A stretch of DNA of 64,000 bases from Xenoacremonium recifei (Eukaryota > Ascomycota > Sordariomycetes > Hypocreales > Nectriaceae), in the NCBI GenBank assembly GCA_012184525.1, contig WOFQ01000009.1, forward strand, positions 1-64,000. The letters run 5' to 3'. Every line of letters begins with the position of its first letter. The stretch's first letter is position 1. Below the pieces are notes generated by a model. That model saw only the letters and a list, made by a program, of their open reading frames with translations, did not search any database and was not told the origin of the DNA. Both the position numbers and the translations under genes were made by a program. Of the stretch, positions 11,023 to 22,649 are shown one piece after another.

Positions 11023-12030
11023 CTATGCTCTGATTCTTTCTTCTACAACTTTGCCCTGAATAAAACCGTCGATGTTTTCTTGCAAGACCTTCTGGTAGTT
11101 GGTGGTTGTGTTCTCTGCTATCCATGCACTATGCGGGGTAACAACAAGGTTAACTTCAGCTGCAGCATCACCCAACAGTGGGCTGAACTCTGGGCTGGCT
11201 GGCTCGCGAGCAAACACATCGACACCGGCTCCTGCGATTTGGCCTAGCTGCAGGGCCTCAAGAAGTGCAGCCTCGTTTACAACTCCGCCACGAGACACGT
11301 TGACCAGGATGGCATCCTTCTGCATCGTCTTGAACTCTTCGGTAGACAAAAGGTCTCGGGTATCTGGTGTCAGGGGGCAGCAGAGAACGATAACGGTTGC
11401 CTTCGCAATAGCCTCCTCAAAGAGAGTCCGTCCCTCTGCTGGCTGCTTCTCTCCCTTTCGAGTTCCAACGATAACCTTCATCCCTAGGCTGCCAAATAGC
11501 TTGGCGGCCCTCTTTCCAACGCCTCCATATCCAAAGATAGCTACAGTCTCATTCTCGCATCCGCGGGGAGGGTTTCCAGCCGCGTAGGTATCTTTCATGA
11601 GGGTTCCTCGTTTAGGCCATTCTCCGGCGCGTAAGGTCTTCATTGTGGGCAAAATTGTGCGACGAGCAGCAAAGTAAAGAGCAAGAGCATGCTCAGCCAC
11701 GGCATCGGTGTTGCAACCGGGGCTGTTGAGCACCCGGATACCTCGTTCACGACACCTTTGCAGATCTATCGTGTCCGTGCCGGATGCCAACGCGATAACG
11801 AGCTTCAGCTTCGGCGACACAGCCTCACTGAGGGTTTCGTCCCTCAGAGGGATCGTAGTTGTAATCAGAATATCTGCATCTTTTATCCGCGATGCGATTT
11901 CTGCTACTGTCGTCCTCTCATAGGACGTGAGGCTGAATGTGTGTGGTGCGGGGACGCTCAGAGGGGGCAATCCCGTGAAAAACGTCTCCAACGCGACAAT
12001 GTTGAAGTGATAGGGCTGCGAGAACGCCAT
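11023..12030 (-). CDS. D-isomer-specific 2-hydroxyacid dehydrogenase
   Basis: Single exon, 335 residues, ATG at 12030. The nucleotide-binding motif is GYGGVGKRAAKLFG (about residues 168-181). The catalytic set typical of the family is present: Arg in VNVSRGG, Glu in FAREP, and His in VTPHSAW. It interconverts 2-oxoacids and D-2-hydroxyacids with NAD(P)H in the cytosol; likely substrates include glyoxylate, hydroxypyruvate or a longer 2-oxoacid released from ring cleavage. It is divergent from the class II aldolase gene over a 369-bp promoter holding a CGG-N6-CCG site, which suggests the two enzymes act on the same C2-C4 fragments. Exact substrate not determinable. Confidence 0.9.
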   Translation of the reverse strand: MAFSQPYHFNIVALETFFTGLPPLSVPAPHTFSLTSYERTTVAEIASRIKDADILITTTIPLRDETLSEAVSPKLKLVIALASGTDTIDLQRCRERGIRVLNSPGCNTDAVAEHALALYFAARRTILPTMKTLRAGEWPKRGTLMKDTYAAGNPPRGCENETVAIFGYGGVGKRAAKLFGSLGMKVIVGTRKGEKQPAEGRTLFEEAIAKATVIVLCCPLTPDTRDLLSTEEFKTMQKDAILVNVSRGGVVNEAALLEALQLGQIAGAGVDVFAREPASPEFSPLLGDAAAEVNLVVTPHSAWIAENTTTNYQKVLQENIDGFIQGKVVEERIRA

Positions 12031-12399
12031 GATGCCTGTATTTCGGAGGTTCGGCTTCAGTGGCGATTATTGGGTGCTGGATTTAGTTATGACCACTCTG
12101 TTTGTCAAAGGTCGGCCCGGTTCCCGTTGACAGTTGCAGTTGAGGTGAGGTTGAGTGACTTATCCAACCGAAATCGCAGCAAATAATTCGGACTTCTCCG
12201 CCTCCAGTCAATTGCCAGACTAGTACAGGATGACAGTTCGCCCCTCATCGCGACTCATGGAACCCTCAAGTTTGCCCCGCGCTCCTTATCTAGGTGGAAA
12301 CGGTCGATTCCCATTGACTAAGAAGACAAACCCTCCTTGTTCACGAAAATTAAGCCCGACTCAAGATTGGTATCATCATCAATAACACTGAGATTCATT
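12031..12399. promoter_or_regulatory. Divergent promoter with CGGACTTCTCCG site
   Basis: Shared upstream region of the hydroxyacid dehydrogenase (minus) and the aldolase (plus). The 12-mer at 12189-12200 has the CGG-N6-CCG form and differs from the site at 9559 in one inner base. It lies about 160 bp and 200 bp from the two start codons. Confidence 0.55.
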
Positions 12400-13458
12400 A
12401 TGGCTCCCTCAGCGCTTTCATCGTCCTCGCCGGAGATCGCTGCCACAAAGGCGCAGCAGGAGCATCGTTCCGGAGACCCTTCGCTAGCATTCGTTCGAGA
12501 TGATGAGTCTTTGCCCCCGAAGTTCGAAGATAAGTACGAGGAGCGCAAGTTCCTGAAGCACCGCCTGGCTCTGGCATATCGAGTATTTGCCAAATTTGGG
12601 TTTTCAGAGGGCGTGGCAGGGCACATCACTGTCCGTGATCCTGTTGATCCCACTAGCTTCTGGGTCAACCCATTTGGTACGTTGATTCGGGTTTCCAGCG
12701 ACTCAGAATGCCTCACTAACTTGAATCGCAGGCCTGCATTTCTCCCTGATCACAGACGATGACCTGATCCGAGTTGACCACAACGGCAAAGTAGTCGAGG
12801 GCGGCAACAACCTGCGATTGAACTACGGTACGATTTTCCAGTTGAATCACATTTTCAAGCATTTCTAATACAACTGTACAGCGGCGTATGCAATCCACGC
12901 CGAGATCCACACAGCTCGCCCAGACGTCCTCTGCGCAGCGCACTGCCACAGCGTGTACGGCCGAGCCATGTGCGCGACTGGCAAGACTTTGGACATGCTA
13001 ACCCAGGACTTCTGCACCTTTTACAATGACCACGTTCTCTACCCGTAAGTGTTTCGGGTTCATTAATGCATGAATTTGCACTAAATAAAATGCACAGCAA
13101 CTTCGCTGGTCTCGTCCTCGCCACCCAAGAGGGCAAGGAGATCGCGGCCTGCCTCGGCAACAAGAAGGCTGCCCTCCTCGGTAACCACGGTCTTCTGACT
13201 GCCGGAAGCACTATTGAGGGTACTATCGCCTGGTTCGTGCTTCTAGAGAAGTGCTGCCAAGTTCAATTGGCAGCAGACGCCTCCTCTGCGGGCACTGGAA
13301 AGCCCCTTGTGGTTATCGGGCCGGAGGAGTCGCAGAGCACTTGGGAAGCCTTGGGCACTCAAGACGCTGGATATTTCATGGGTCTGCCCCTCTTCCAGGT
13401 GGCGGAGCGGGAGTTTGGTGAGAGGACATACCTTGGAAGGGGGTTGCGACCTATTTAA
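12400..13458 (+). CDS. Class II aldolase/adducin-family protein
   Basis: Four exons: 12400-12676, 12732-12827, 12882-13044 and 13098-13458, with introns of 53-55 bp; 298 residues. ATG at 12400 is the first in frame. The family's zinc site is visible as His145 and His147 (AAHCHS) and His209 (GNHG), with the GVAGHITVRDP segment near residue 68 that shapes the active site. Members catalyse retro-aldol or decarboxylation reactions on small phosphorylated or carboxylated substrates; many fungal members lack an assigned reaction. Cytosolic, no targeting signal. Divergent from the hydroxyacid dehydrogenase, so a role in splitting a ring-fission product into fragments such as pyruvate or glyoxylate is a reasonable guess. 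It could instead be a decarboxylase. Confidence 0.88.
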
Positions 13459-13619
13459 AGGACTCGTAAGCATAGGTAATGATTGATCTGGAACGAGCAA
13501 AACGGAGCATTTGATACATATTACAATAATGAAATCTATCCCAATCTATTGAAACACCTAAGCATGATGCTGTGATATCTTTATGTACAATTTGCCAGCC
13601 GTCCATTAGATTCCTGCCC

Positions 13620-15705
13620 TCATATCGCCAACCCAAAGTCAAGCTCCCCAGCATGCAATCCCACCACTGTACCATCATCCGGATCCCCCGTCAGATGCAT
13701 CCCAGCATTCCATATCTCATCTTCAGACATAAAGAGATTAAAGTCGAAGGGGCTGAGATCTTCTTCGCGATGCCGTAATCCGAAGCGGAGGGTCTCGAGA
13801 TGCGCAGGGCCTGGGTACAACAGGCGCATCAACTCAGCGTCCTGTGCTGGTCCAAACCCATCATTGAGGGTCTGACTTCGCACAAAGACGCGTTCTAACA
13901 AAGGCCCCAAGAGTCTCTCATATACACCAGCGTAGACGCTAACCTCGGGCCATCCTTGAGCTGCAATACTGAGAAAGTTTCGCGTAAACAGCTTGGCCAT
14001 GTCAAATATCTTAGTCGCGCCAAATCGTTCGGTAATAGCTTCGCAGCCGTGACGCAAGCAGAAGAGAACAGTAGTTGCTGCCTCGAGGGTGTGGTGTGCT
14101 GAGAGCCAGGGTCGTCGGAAAAAGCCCGATCGAATATGCTCACGATGAATCTGCGCTGCTGTCGAGGCAGCTTCAAAGGCAAGCAGCAGAGAGCGAGCTG
14201 ACGGGTAAGGTACTCGGGGAGACGGTCTATGTAGTAGCATAAGACCTCGTGCCATTGCAAACTCAATGGTCTCCTGATGCGTGGTGACCTGGCTATAGGA
14301 CTTGTGCCACGCAGCTAGACGCTCCTCCATTCTCGCCAGCCAATCATCCCATGTTTGATCAGAGGGGATGGGCTCGTGTTGAAAGTGGACGTGGAAGATC
14401 TCGGATAGAAGTCTATGGTAGGTGATAGATCCCAAGAAGGTGTCGTCTTGGGCGAGTGAAGGTAGTTTGGTGCTGATGGCAGCATCGGGCGTCGACAGCG
14501 GTCGTTGAAGAGCGGAGCAGATAGACCTGTCCATGCAATATGCAGCCCAGAATACTCTCCTTCGAAGATCAAGTGTCTCGGCATCAAACTCTATCGAATC
14601 CGGAGGCTCACGATGTAGTCCAAGTTCCAAGCATGATCTCATTGCGGTCCCTGATAAGACCCAGACATTGGCGGAACGGGGAAACACCGTAGCATAGAAG
14701 AGCACCAGGAGGACAGTCTGGAGCCAGGCAAGATCCGAGGGGAATGTCGTCAGACTGTATAGATGCTGGATACCTTCCTCGAATAGCGCTACTGAGAGAG
14801 CCATACACCGCTCTTCATGCCCGTTGCTGGCTGACCCTAGCGTGACGGATATCGCCAGAACGAGATAAACCACCAGGAAGTCATGGCTCGGAATCACCAA
14901 GAGATTCTCGTGTCCAGCTTGTTGTTCTTGGGCTTGCCACTTCAGAATCTCGGCGACGTTTTGGAACTGTTGCGCAACAGTGGATGCTACCAAGAATGGG
15001 TTGTCAGGATGTATGGTGCTCAAGTATTTCTTCATGAGCCTCTGGACAGTATCTGCAGGGACGCTACGTAGGATAGTAGCGTCGAGCAGCTTGTTTCTGT
15101 TGGCCTTGGAGTTGACCGAAGCCATTCTACTCCTCTCGCCTAACCGAGCTGAGGAGGGCGTCATGCCCATCCTCACCCTGGATAGGAGGTCTGTTGCGAC
15201 GGATCCGGACGGCAGTGTAGCGGAGACGATAGCCTGGATGCTCTTACTAGATAGTATAGACCTCCGTAGCCAGGTCTCATGGCTTTCGGGGCTTCCCGAC
15301 GGGGAAGCATGGCCATTGATTTCCTGGATGCCATTCTCCAGGCTAGGGTCTAGGGGGAGAGTTGAGCCAAGGGAGGAGGGCATCTGCACCAGGATATCCG
15401 ACGCATGCACGGCCTCCAAACGCCCATCTTGCACAAGCTCCTTCTCCAGCATCGCAATCTCAGACTCGAGATGCTGGACTATGCTCCGGGGCACGTCAGC
15501 CTCCGTGCCAGCTGAGATGCCCGTGCAGCTGGCTTTGGCAGCAATGCACTGGGAACAGGACGGCAACTGCCGGTCGCACTATCGCGGACATGGTTGTCAA
15601 TGGCCCTACTCTCCAATGCTGATCCTGGATTCCGGGGTTTACCTTCATCTTCCGCTTCCTGCATCGTGAGCACGAGAGGATGCTCCTCTGACACCTGGAA
15701 GCCAT
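13620..15705 (-). CDS. Zn2Cys6 transcription factor, likely cluster regulator
   Basis: Two exons, 15705-15643 and 15578-13620, with a 64-bp intron (GTAAAC...TAG) that splits the zinc cluster right before its third cysteine; 673 residues. The cluster is Cys12, 15, 22, 29, 32 and 39, followed by a leucine-rich helix (IVQHLESEIAMLEKEL) for dimerisation. The fungal-specific domain follows, with RRRVFWAAYCMDRSICSAL around residues 330-350. It lies in the middle of the eight-gene block and shares with the M20 gene a divergent promoter that holds two palindrome-like sites. It is therefore the best candidate for the protein that binds CGGACWTGTCCG, possibly with autoregulation. That assignment is inference from position and site form. 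Confidence 0.9.
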
Positions 15706-16571
15706 TTGCTGTCGGACATTCACAACACCGCAGTGCGTGGAGCTTTGCGCAGGAGTCCCTCCGATGTGGGAATCACAGGCAGGACATATCCGCCTGGGGG
15801 ACGGACGGCGAAAAGGTCAAGACGGAGAGCGGACATGACCGTGGGCCTTATCAGTTGGGGAGTATTTCCCCTCTTTTCGGAGAACAGCGCAAGCTAAGGA
15901 TCATTCCCGGGAGATGATACGCGGGTCTGGGCTCGACGGGCTGGTTACTACAGTGTCGCTTCGCCACTAGCATCTCTAGCTGGAATGTCACCACCATGAA
16001 CGGCTAGCAAACTCAGGTTTACCATCGGGCATATCCCTATCTGACTCGTGTGCCTGGAGTCTGAAGGAAGCTCTGTGCCTATTATGCGTGCAAGCTACCC
16101 GCGTTTGCTAGGCTGGGTAATTTCAACGGTTGTCTCGGTGTTCCGCATGGAGATGAGCGGAAGGTTGAGACTACAGTCAAGAACATGGGATGATTAACTC
16201 ATTTCGCCCTGTGTACAAATGCAAACCAAAGGTCAATAATAAATCATCGGATCTCCGTAATCCCTGGCCCATGATTTGCCACAGTGCACAGAAGCTCGGG
16301 TGAGACGTCGGGTGAGCTACGCGGAATCAGCGTCTTATCGATACTATCCGTCCTGGAAGCAGTTACGGAGTACGCTCTTCTCCGTCCGGGGGCACATTTC
16401 GTTGCCGAATTCCCTCGTAGGTGCAGCTGTAGTAGTAACCGAAGCATTGATCATCAGCAAAGGATCGTAACACTCTGTTTCGGACTCGCATATCGCACCT
16501 TGCTTCTTCCAAGCCGTCACTCACGCACCACGCAAACACACAGAGACGACTGCCACAATCTACTTATCACA
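15706..16571. promoter_or_regulatory. Divergent promoter with two palindrome-like sites
   Basis: Shared upstream region of the regulator (minus) and the M20 amidohydrolase (plus). 15830-15841 reads CGGACATGACCG (CGG-N6-CCG). 15781-15792 reads AGGACATATCCG, with one outer base changed. Both lie 76-136 bp upstream of the regulator ATG. No other gene is apparent in the 866 bases. Confidence 0.55.
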
Positions 16572-18019
16572 ATGGGCTCTTTAGGGAACGACACAGCATT
16601 TACTCCGGCGCCTGCGGCGCTGGAAATGCCCGAACACTATGCCAAGCTGTCGATCGACTCCAAACGAACGCTTGATACCCTGGCAGCATGTTGCACTTGG
16701 GGTCAAACGCCGGATGGTGGCATGAGTGCGTGATACTATTCAGACACGAGAATCACACGAAAACTAATTCAGTGTTACAGATCGCCTGGCCTGCAACGAC
16801 GATGACGGACTTGTTCGAAAATGGTTTATTGAGGAGACCGAGAAGTACGGCTGCACAGTCAAGGTCGATGCTATGGGCAATCAGTTCGCTATCCGCCCCG
16901 GAATGAACAACAACCTACCTCCCATTGGACTTGGCTCTCATATGGACACTCAGCCCACAGGTGGTCGATACGATGGTATCCTGGGAGTTGTATGCGGAAT
17001 TGAGGTACTGAAGACCATCCACACAAACAACATCACAACCTACGCACCCCTAGCCGTGATCAATTGGACGAACGAGGAGGGTGCTCGGTTCCCACCAGCT
17101 ATGCTCTCGTCCGGCGTCTGGGGTGGTGCTTTCACGACTGAGTATGGCCATAACCGGACTGATCCCGACGGCATCACTCTCAAGCAGGAACTTGAGCGGA
17201 TTGGCTTTCTCGGCGACGTCCCCTGCTCATATGAAGCGAATCCTCTGTCCGCTCACTTCGAGGTGCACATTGAGCAAGGCCCCATCCTAGACTCCGCGGA
17301 GTCTGCAGTGGGAATCGTGAAAGGAGTCCAATCCATTCGATGGTACCATGTTGACATCGTCGGACGAGAGGCTCATACCGGAACCACCCCTATGGACTGT
17401 CGGAGCGACGCTCTCCTCGGTGCTGCAAAGATGATTGTTGAGACCAACCGATTTGTCACTGAGGGTGAGCTCGCAGCTCGAGGTGCTAGGGGTACCATCG
17501 CTGTTATCAACTCTGGTCCCCAGAGCATCAACACTATTGCTGGCAAGGTCCGGCTCGGTCTCGATATCCGAGCCCCCGCTGACGAGGATGTCGTTAAGGT
17601 TGAAGAGTTGTGCCGCCAGCGATTCGCCGAGATTGCCAAAGAGCATGGCTTGACCGTGGACATCGACCTGTTTTGGATCTCACCCGCTCTTCACTTTGAT
17701 CCCACCATGGTTCAATGTGTTCGTGAATCGGCGAAGGAGATCAACTGTGGTATTGAGCTGGTCAGTGGTGCCGGGCATGACAGTGTCTACACGAGTATGA
17801 AGGTGCCTACCTCGATGATTTTTGTCCGATGCCGCAATGGTGTTAGCCACAACCCTGCGGAGTATTCAAGACCTGAAGAGTAAGTCAACATCGTCAATAA
17901 CTGTCTTAACCTTTCGGAACTAACGAGAGAACAGTTGCGCTGCCGGGGCACAGGCTCTTCTGGGAGCCTACCTTAGATACGACGATTACTTGCGTAGGAC
18001 TACTAAGGGTTCCCAGTAG
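16572..18019 (+). CDS. M20-family N-carbamoyl amidohydrolase (beta-ureidopropionase/allantoate amidohydrolase type)
   Basis: Three exons, 16572-16725, 16781-17879 and 17935-18019, each intron 55 bp; 445 residues. Dinuclear metal-site motifs of the M20 carbamoylase branch are present: His105 in GSHMDTQP, Asp116 in RYDGILG, Glu150-Glu151 in NEEGARF, HIEQGP, and a C-terminal SHNPAEY. The substrate-binding AHTGTTPM segment is also present. The closest families are yeast-type beta-alanine synthase, N-carbamoyl-L-amino acid hydrolase and allantoate amidohydrolase, which hydrolyse ureido C-N bonds and release CO2 and ammonia. In this cluster it suggests the substrate, or an intermediate after ring opening, carries a carbamoyl or amide group. 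It is convergent with the permease gene. Confidence 0.9.
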
Positions 18020-18307
18020 TTTAGTAAATAGTTATATCTACAACGTGAGGATTGGGCTGGTGAGCATTGAGGAGGCTGCATTCATAAAGGGCACAACAAT
18101 CGGCTCTCATTCTTAGAGGCATATAAGTATATATAAATAACAGGTTGCATTCAATGGATCAAACAAGCAGGGTGCATTGAGATCTCGAACCCCGTTGATT
18201 CCAAACTACTTGTGTACTCTAACTACTAAGCTTGAAGAGATCTATTCTCATACGCTCCAGATTCTAGAGGTCGCACATAATGTGGTTAAGAATTAAGATT
18301 AGGAAGT

Positions 18308-20015
18308 TTACTTGCTGAACTTCTTGAGTTCAATATACCTCAGAACTGGATACGTCAAGCCCGCCCAAGACATGGCCACTGGAAGACCCAACTGCATCAT
18401 GTCAACACATGAACAAGGATAAGGGAAGAATTGAAGTTAGACTTACATCAGCACCATTGCCAACCATTAAAGCGATTGGCCCGGCATAATAGGTTTCATA
18501 CATCGAGGGGATTGCTCCCGCCCACCCAATCAGGAACGCAAGGAGAGCTGCGTAGCCATAAGGGAGGTATGACTTGTCCGTGGACCGAGACCAGTCATAG
18601 CCCTTTTGGCGTCGGAATAGAAACTCTTCCTCCAGAGTCATGACGATCCAGATAATGACCCAATACCCAATCAGACTCAGGAAGTTCAAGAAGATACTTA
18701 GGAGCTGGGCGCGGCCAGCAATGGCGCAGATGGTGAAGATTAGAGTGACAACGGTGGACCAGATAGGACGAGGAATCTTGGCAAACCAACGGCCGAACAT
18801 CTGGAAGTTCAAAGCTGCCGCGTATGTACCAGGGATATTGTTCGCGGAAACACAAAGCGCCAGCACCACGGCACAGAACTTGCCAAAAGAACCAAGTGGC
18901 GCAAAAGCCTCAGCGATTAGTGCACCAGTAGAGTGGTCGAAGGCAGCAGCCCATTCTGGCACAGTGGCAATGCCAGACGCAAGGCCAATGCCAAGGAACT
19001 CAATCAGAAGTTTACCGATGACAAGACCAAGCATAGTCATAAGTCCAGTCAACCATCTGGAAGTCTTGGCTGGGTAGTAGGAGTAGAAGTCTGCAGCCGC
19101 AGGAGCCCAACCCAGCGGGCCAGACGCAGAAAGGAAGAAATATGAAAGACGGTTTCCTGCCAGGACTGCACCAGAACCAGATGATTTCGAGTCTGGGTTG
19201 AAATGGGGTCCAGCAGAACCAATCAAGATGAACAGGAGGAGGACCGTGGGAATCCAAACGTATCTCGTAAGAGTCAGTATTCGAAACATTCAACGAGTAG
19301 CGTAAGATCAAACCCACCTCTCAAAGGTATGAAACCATTTGATACCAAAAGTCGCCACGACCCAGGTAATGATGGCAGAAATGACGATTCCAACAATAAC
19401 GGACATTCCATGTCCATTTACAGCAGAGAGAATGAGTCCAGCAACAAGGCAATCCACCAACCCATATCCAACTTCAATGACAATGTTGAGGAGAACGCAG
19501 AGCTTGGAAGGCCAGTAACCCATAGTATAACGAGCGATCATCAAGGTTCGAAGACCAGACATCGGCCCAAAGGAGGAGATATATCCGGTGCAAGCAGAAC
19601 CAAAGATTGTTCCAAAGAGACAGCAGCTGTTGAAGCCTCGAAGTCAGATCAGGTCAGGTGGTAGAAGTGAAGGAAATACTAACATGATAGCATCTTTGAA
19701 ACCAAGGCCGAAGGCGACAGGTCCAAGGATACCAACAGTCATATTATTGGCGGTACAGTTAATGGCGAACCAGATGAGAAACATCTGGACATAAGAGCCA
19801 GATGTGACTTTGGGGTGACGGAGCTCATCGGGCACACGCTCAATACCTCTCATCTCAAGCCCCTTGATGTTGTCCAGTTTGCTCATCCATCGCTGAAACT
19901 TGGACTGATCCTCGATGCGAACCTCAAGGACCGAGGTGTTGGATCCTTCGGGAGAAGGCTCATGCTTCTCCGGATCCGAAGTTGTCCCAGCAGGGGGTGA
20001 GGACTCCAAAGACAT
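18308..20015 (-). CDS. NCS1 permease (purine-cytosine permease, Fcy2-like)
   Basis: Four exons: 20015-19684, 19626-19318, 19263-18447 and 18391-18308, with introns of 54-57 bp; 513 residues. A hydrophilic N-terminus carries the family's IERVPDELRHPK segment just before TM1. About twelve membrane segments follow, including GILGPVAFGLG, the GLRTLMIARYTMG region and SANNIPGTYAAALNFQ. The protein ends in a short cytosolic tail, ELKKFSK. NCS1 carriers of the Fcy branch move purines, cytosine, pyridoxine or related N-heterocycles with protons across the plasma membrane. It is probably the uptake step for the cluster's substrate and supports a nitrogen heterocycle. Its upstream region has a palindrome half-site rather than a full site. 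Confidence 0.9.
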
Positions 20016-20516
20016 GATGAAGGTTAATGAAGGTTGCTCGCATACAACAATTATATCGGTTTAAGAAGACGACGGAATCAATGGCTACTCAGAAGGAATG
20101 TCCCGGGGGGCCTGCCACCTTGGTTTTATTCTCAGCTGGAAGGTCTTGGCTTCATCAGTTACAGATACAGCAATGCTATGGGCTATCAAGCATATTCCCG
20201 GTCAAAAGATAACAAGTGATTATGTCCGGGGAACAATCGTGGCTGCTATGCAGTACATCCGCCAATATACAAGCCACAAATCGGAGATGCGCGTGATAAG
20301 CATCAGCCAATATGTGGTAGGGGTCCAGGCTACCCAGACGTTTTAAGCCTATGAGTGCTCTCCGATTGACAACTATACCGCCGCCGTCGCTTCGGGGGTA
20401 AGGAACCTCCAGCGTACGAGAAAAGTAATCACAATGAGATCTAATTGCAGAGCCGAAATGATATCGTCAAACATCTACTAAACGCGTACATTTTCTATCT
20501 TTACTCCATGATATCT
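20016..20516. promoter_or_regulatory. Permease promoter with half-site
   Basis: Upstream region of the NCS1 permease and 3' flank of the FAD monooxygenase. 20221-20228 reads CGGACATA on the minus strand, matching the left half of the cluster palindrome, without a clear right half. No coding frame is credible here. Confidence 0.35.
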
Positions 20517-21910
20517 CTAACTAGCAACCTTGACGGGAGCAGGCCCGCTGGGAGGTGTGGCATCATCCGTGACGCCCTCCTCATTGGCAATCTGAAGCTT
20601 CTTTGCAAGCTCCTCCAAAAGATCAAACTCCATTACCCATCGCATACGCTCCCTCACAACGTCGGGATTGAAAGTAGATGCCCAAAGCTCCTCGGGAATG
20701 TCTGCACTAGCCATCTTGCCAGTCTCGTAGCTGGACTGCGTAATGCGGTCCGTGCGAGGCTTCCTGAAGTCCTGGAAGAACTGGAGGGCAGCGGACAGCT
20801 CCGTCTTCTTCCAGTTCTTGAGGGTCTGGGCAAGGGCGAATCCAGACTCGATGGCTTGGCAAGCTCCTTGGCCTATAATTGGAGAAATCGTGAGTTAGTC
20901 AGAACGTCAAGGAGGGAAAATTCTGCGCAAGATTGAGACTTACCCTGGTGAGGGAGAGTTGAGTGGACAGAATCGCCCATCAAGATGACACCTGAGTTGG
21001 GGGACTCTGGGCGGGCCTCGAACCAAGTCTCAGACGGCTGGCGGACGTAGAGAGCCTGCTTCAAGATCTTGCCATCGGTCGATCCCTTCCTCAAGCCAGA
21101 AATGATTTCCTGGACAGCACCAGACCACTCCTTCACGTGCTCATATAGCTCGTCAACGGGCGCGGTCGACAGCCATGACTCCGAAGTCCAGTTCTCCAAA
21201 GGCTCGGTCATGAAACCAATAATTCCGACACGAGCAGTCTTAGAGTCATCGTTTCCGATGGGAAGAGTGAGGACATGTCGCTGGGGACCTCGGAAGTTGA
21301 CAGTCTTCCTGAGGAGAGCGGAAGTCTCGGGAGTGAGGTCGTCGTAGCTGACGTATCCACGGTAAACCATCTGGCCCGAGTAGATTGGATGGTCGCTGAG
21401 ACCAAGGTACTGTCTCACGACGCTCTTGATACCGTCGCATCCCACAACGATGTCGGCCTCAGCCGTAGTACCATCACCAAAGCTAAGCACGTAGGACTTG
21501 CTCTCGTTGCTCCATTCAACGCTGGAAAGACGCTTTCCAAGCGAGATCTTTGAGTCAGGAACGTTCTTCTTCAGCGCCTCGAGCAGATGAGCGCGGTGAA
21601 TCTGGCGTGACCGCGGCTCTCCAAACTCGTCGATCTGGCCCAGATACTCGCCAGTGCGGTAGTGGCGGTACTCCATATAGCAAGGGGGGTCTCGTGACGA
21701 CTTCCACAGCATATCGGGGCCGACACCAAAGGCATCCAGCACTCGGTTGGCATTGCGGGTGATGTTGACACCCGCACCAACCTCAGTGAATTGAGGAGCG
21801 GCCTCATAAAGATGGACGTTGGTGAGACCGCTGTGGATGGCGGAGTTCATGAAGGCCATGCCTCCAAGGCCGCCACCCACGACGGCGATTCGCTGGTCTC
21901 CGAAGCCCAT
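20517..21910 (-). CDS. FAD-dependent aromatic monooxygenase (salicylate hydroxylase-like)
   Basis: Two exons, 21910-20944 and 20872-20517, with a 71-bp intron (GTAAGT...TAG); 440 residues. Group A flavoprotein hydroxylase motifs are present in order: GGGLGGM for FAD near residue 12, the conserved VVGCDGIKS segment near residue 160, and LMGDSVHSTLPHQGQGACQAIESG near residue 310, which binds the FAD ribityl chain. These enzymes use NAD(P)H and O2 to hydroxylate an electron-rich ring, sometimes with decarboxylation; relatives include salicylate, 6-hydroxynicotinate and HpxO urate hydroxylases. It would prepare the ring for the LigB-type dioxygenase. Its promoter has the perfect palindrome CGGACATGTCCG 192 bp upstream of the ATG. 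No targeting signal seen. Confidence 0.9.
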
Positions 21911-22649
21911 GATAAGAAAGGATTATGGTGTTGGCGACGATGCAGGGGCTGGAGTAGGTGACCAGGTTGTGCCAGAAACGACAATTGTCAGGCAACTCGA
22001 GAAGATTCGACTTTAATGAGGGGGTTCGTGAGTTATTCGGGGATCCAGATGAGGAGAATATACTCCCCAATTGAGGCCATATTTCCTCGTCAAAGGGAGC
22101 GCGGACATGTCCGCTGCCCGCGATAAGTTAGTCTTCGGTGTAGCTAAGAAGGCGAAAAAGCGAGATATCGGCGCTTCGCTCTACGCGTAGTAGACCCGCC
22201 AATAACCCCGCCTTCACGGAGTCTAGCAACCGGCACTGAGAGAGAGAGGTCATCTTCAATTCCCCTCGTGGCCATTGGTTTAGGTGATCGGCTCTCTCCG
22301 CTCCAACTTGCTCCCACTCAGCTCTCCGCGTTGCGCCCGAACTGGACCGAACATACGATGTCCTCAGAGACACACATGATTGAGTAACTAAATGAGAACA
22401 AGCACTTCATATGGAAGAGATAGGAGAAGAGAGTAAGTGCTCAGCAATTGATACCGGCCCGGACACTACAGGTGGTACTGGGCATGGGCGGAGAAACGGC
22501 TGGGAATGAGACTAAAATTTATTTCCACGAAAGAGGGCTTCAAGCTCCGATGTCGCGCAAAGACTTTGTTGCTTCAGCTACTCAGTGCTCTATAGTTTCT
22601 TCTCATTACTCCAAGTCCGGTACCAACAAGTTGAGGCTTAGATAATCCT
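21911..22649. promoter_or_regulatory. FAD monooxygenase promoter with perfect palindrome
   Basis: 22102-22113 reads CGGACATGTCCG, a perfect 12-bp palindrome extended to GCGGACATGTCCGC at 22101-22114. It is the best example of the shared site. The rest of the 739 bases has no gene; it also includes the 3' flank of the MFS gene. Confidence 0.65.

Noticed and set aside
20517..21910. Firm assignment as urate hydroxylase or salicylate hydroxylase
   Set aside because: Both belong to the same flavoprotein superfamily, and the visible motifs are shared; the substrate residues cannot be judged by eye.
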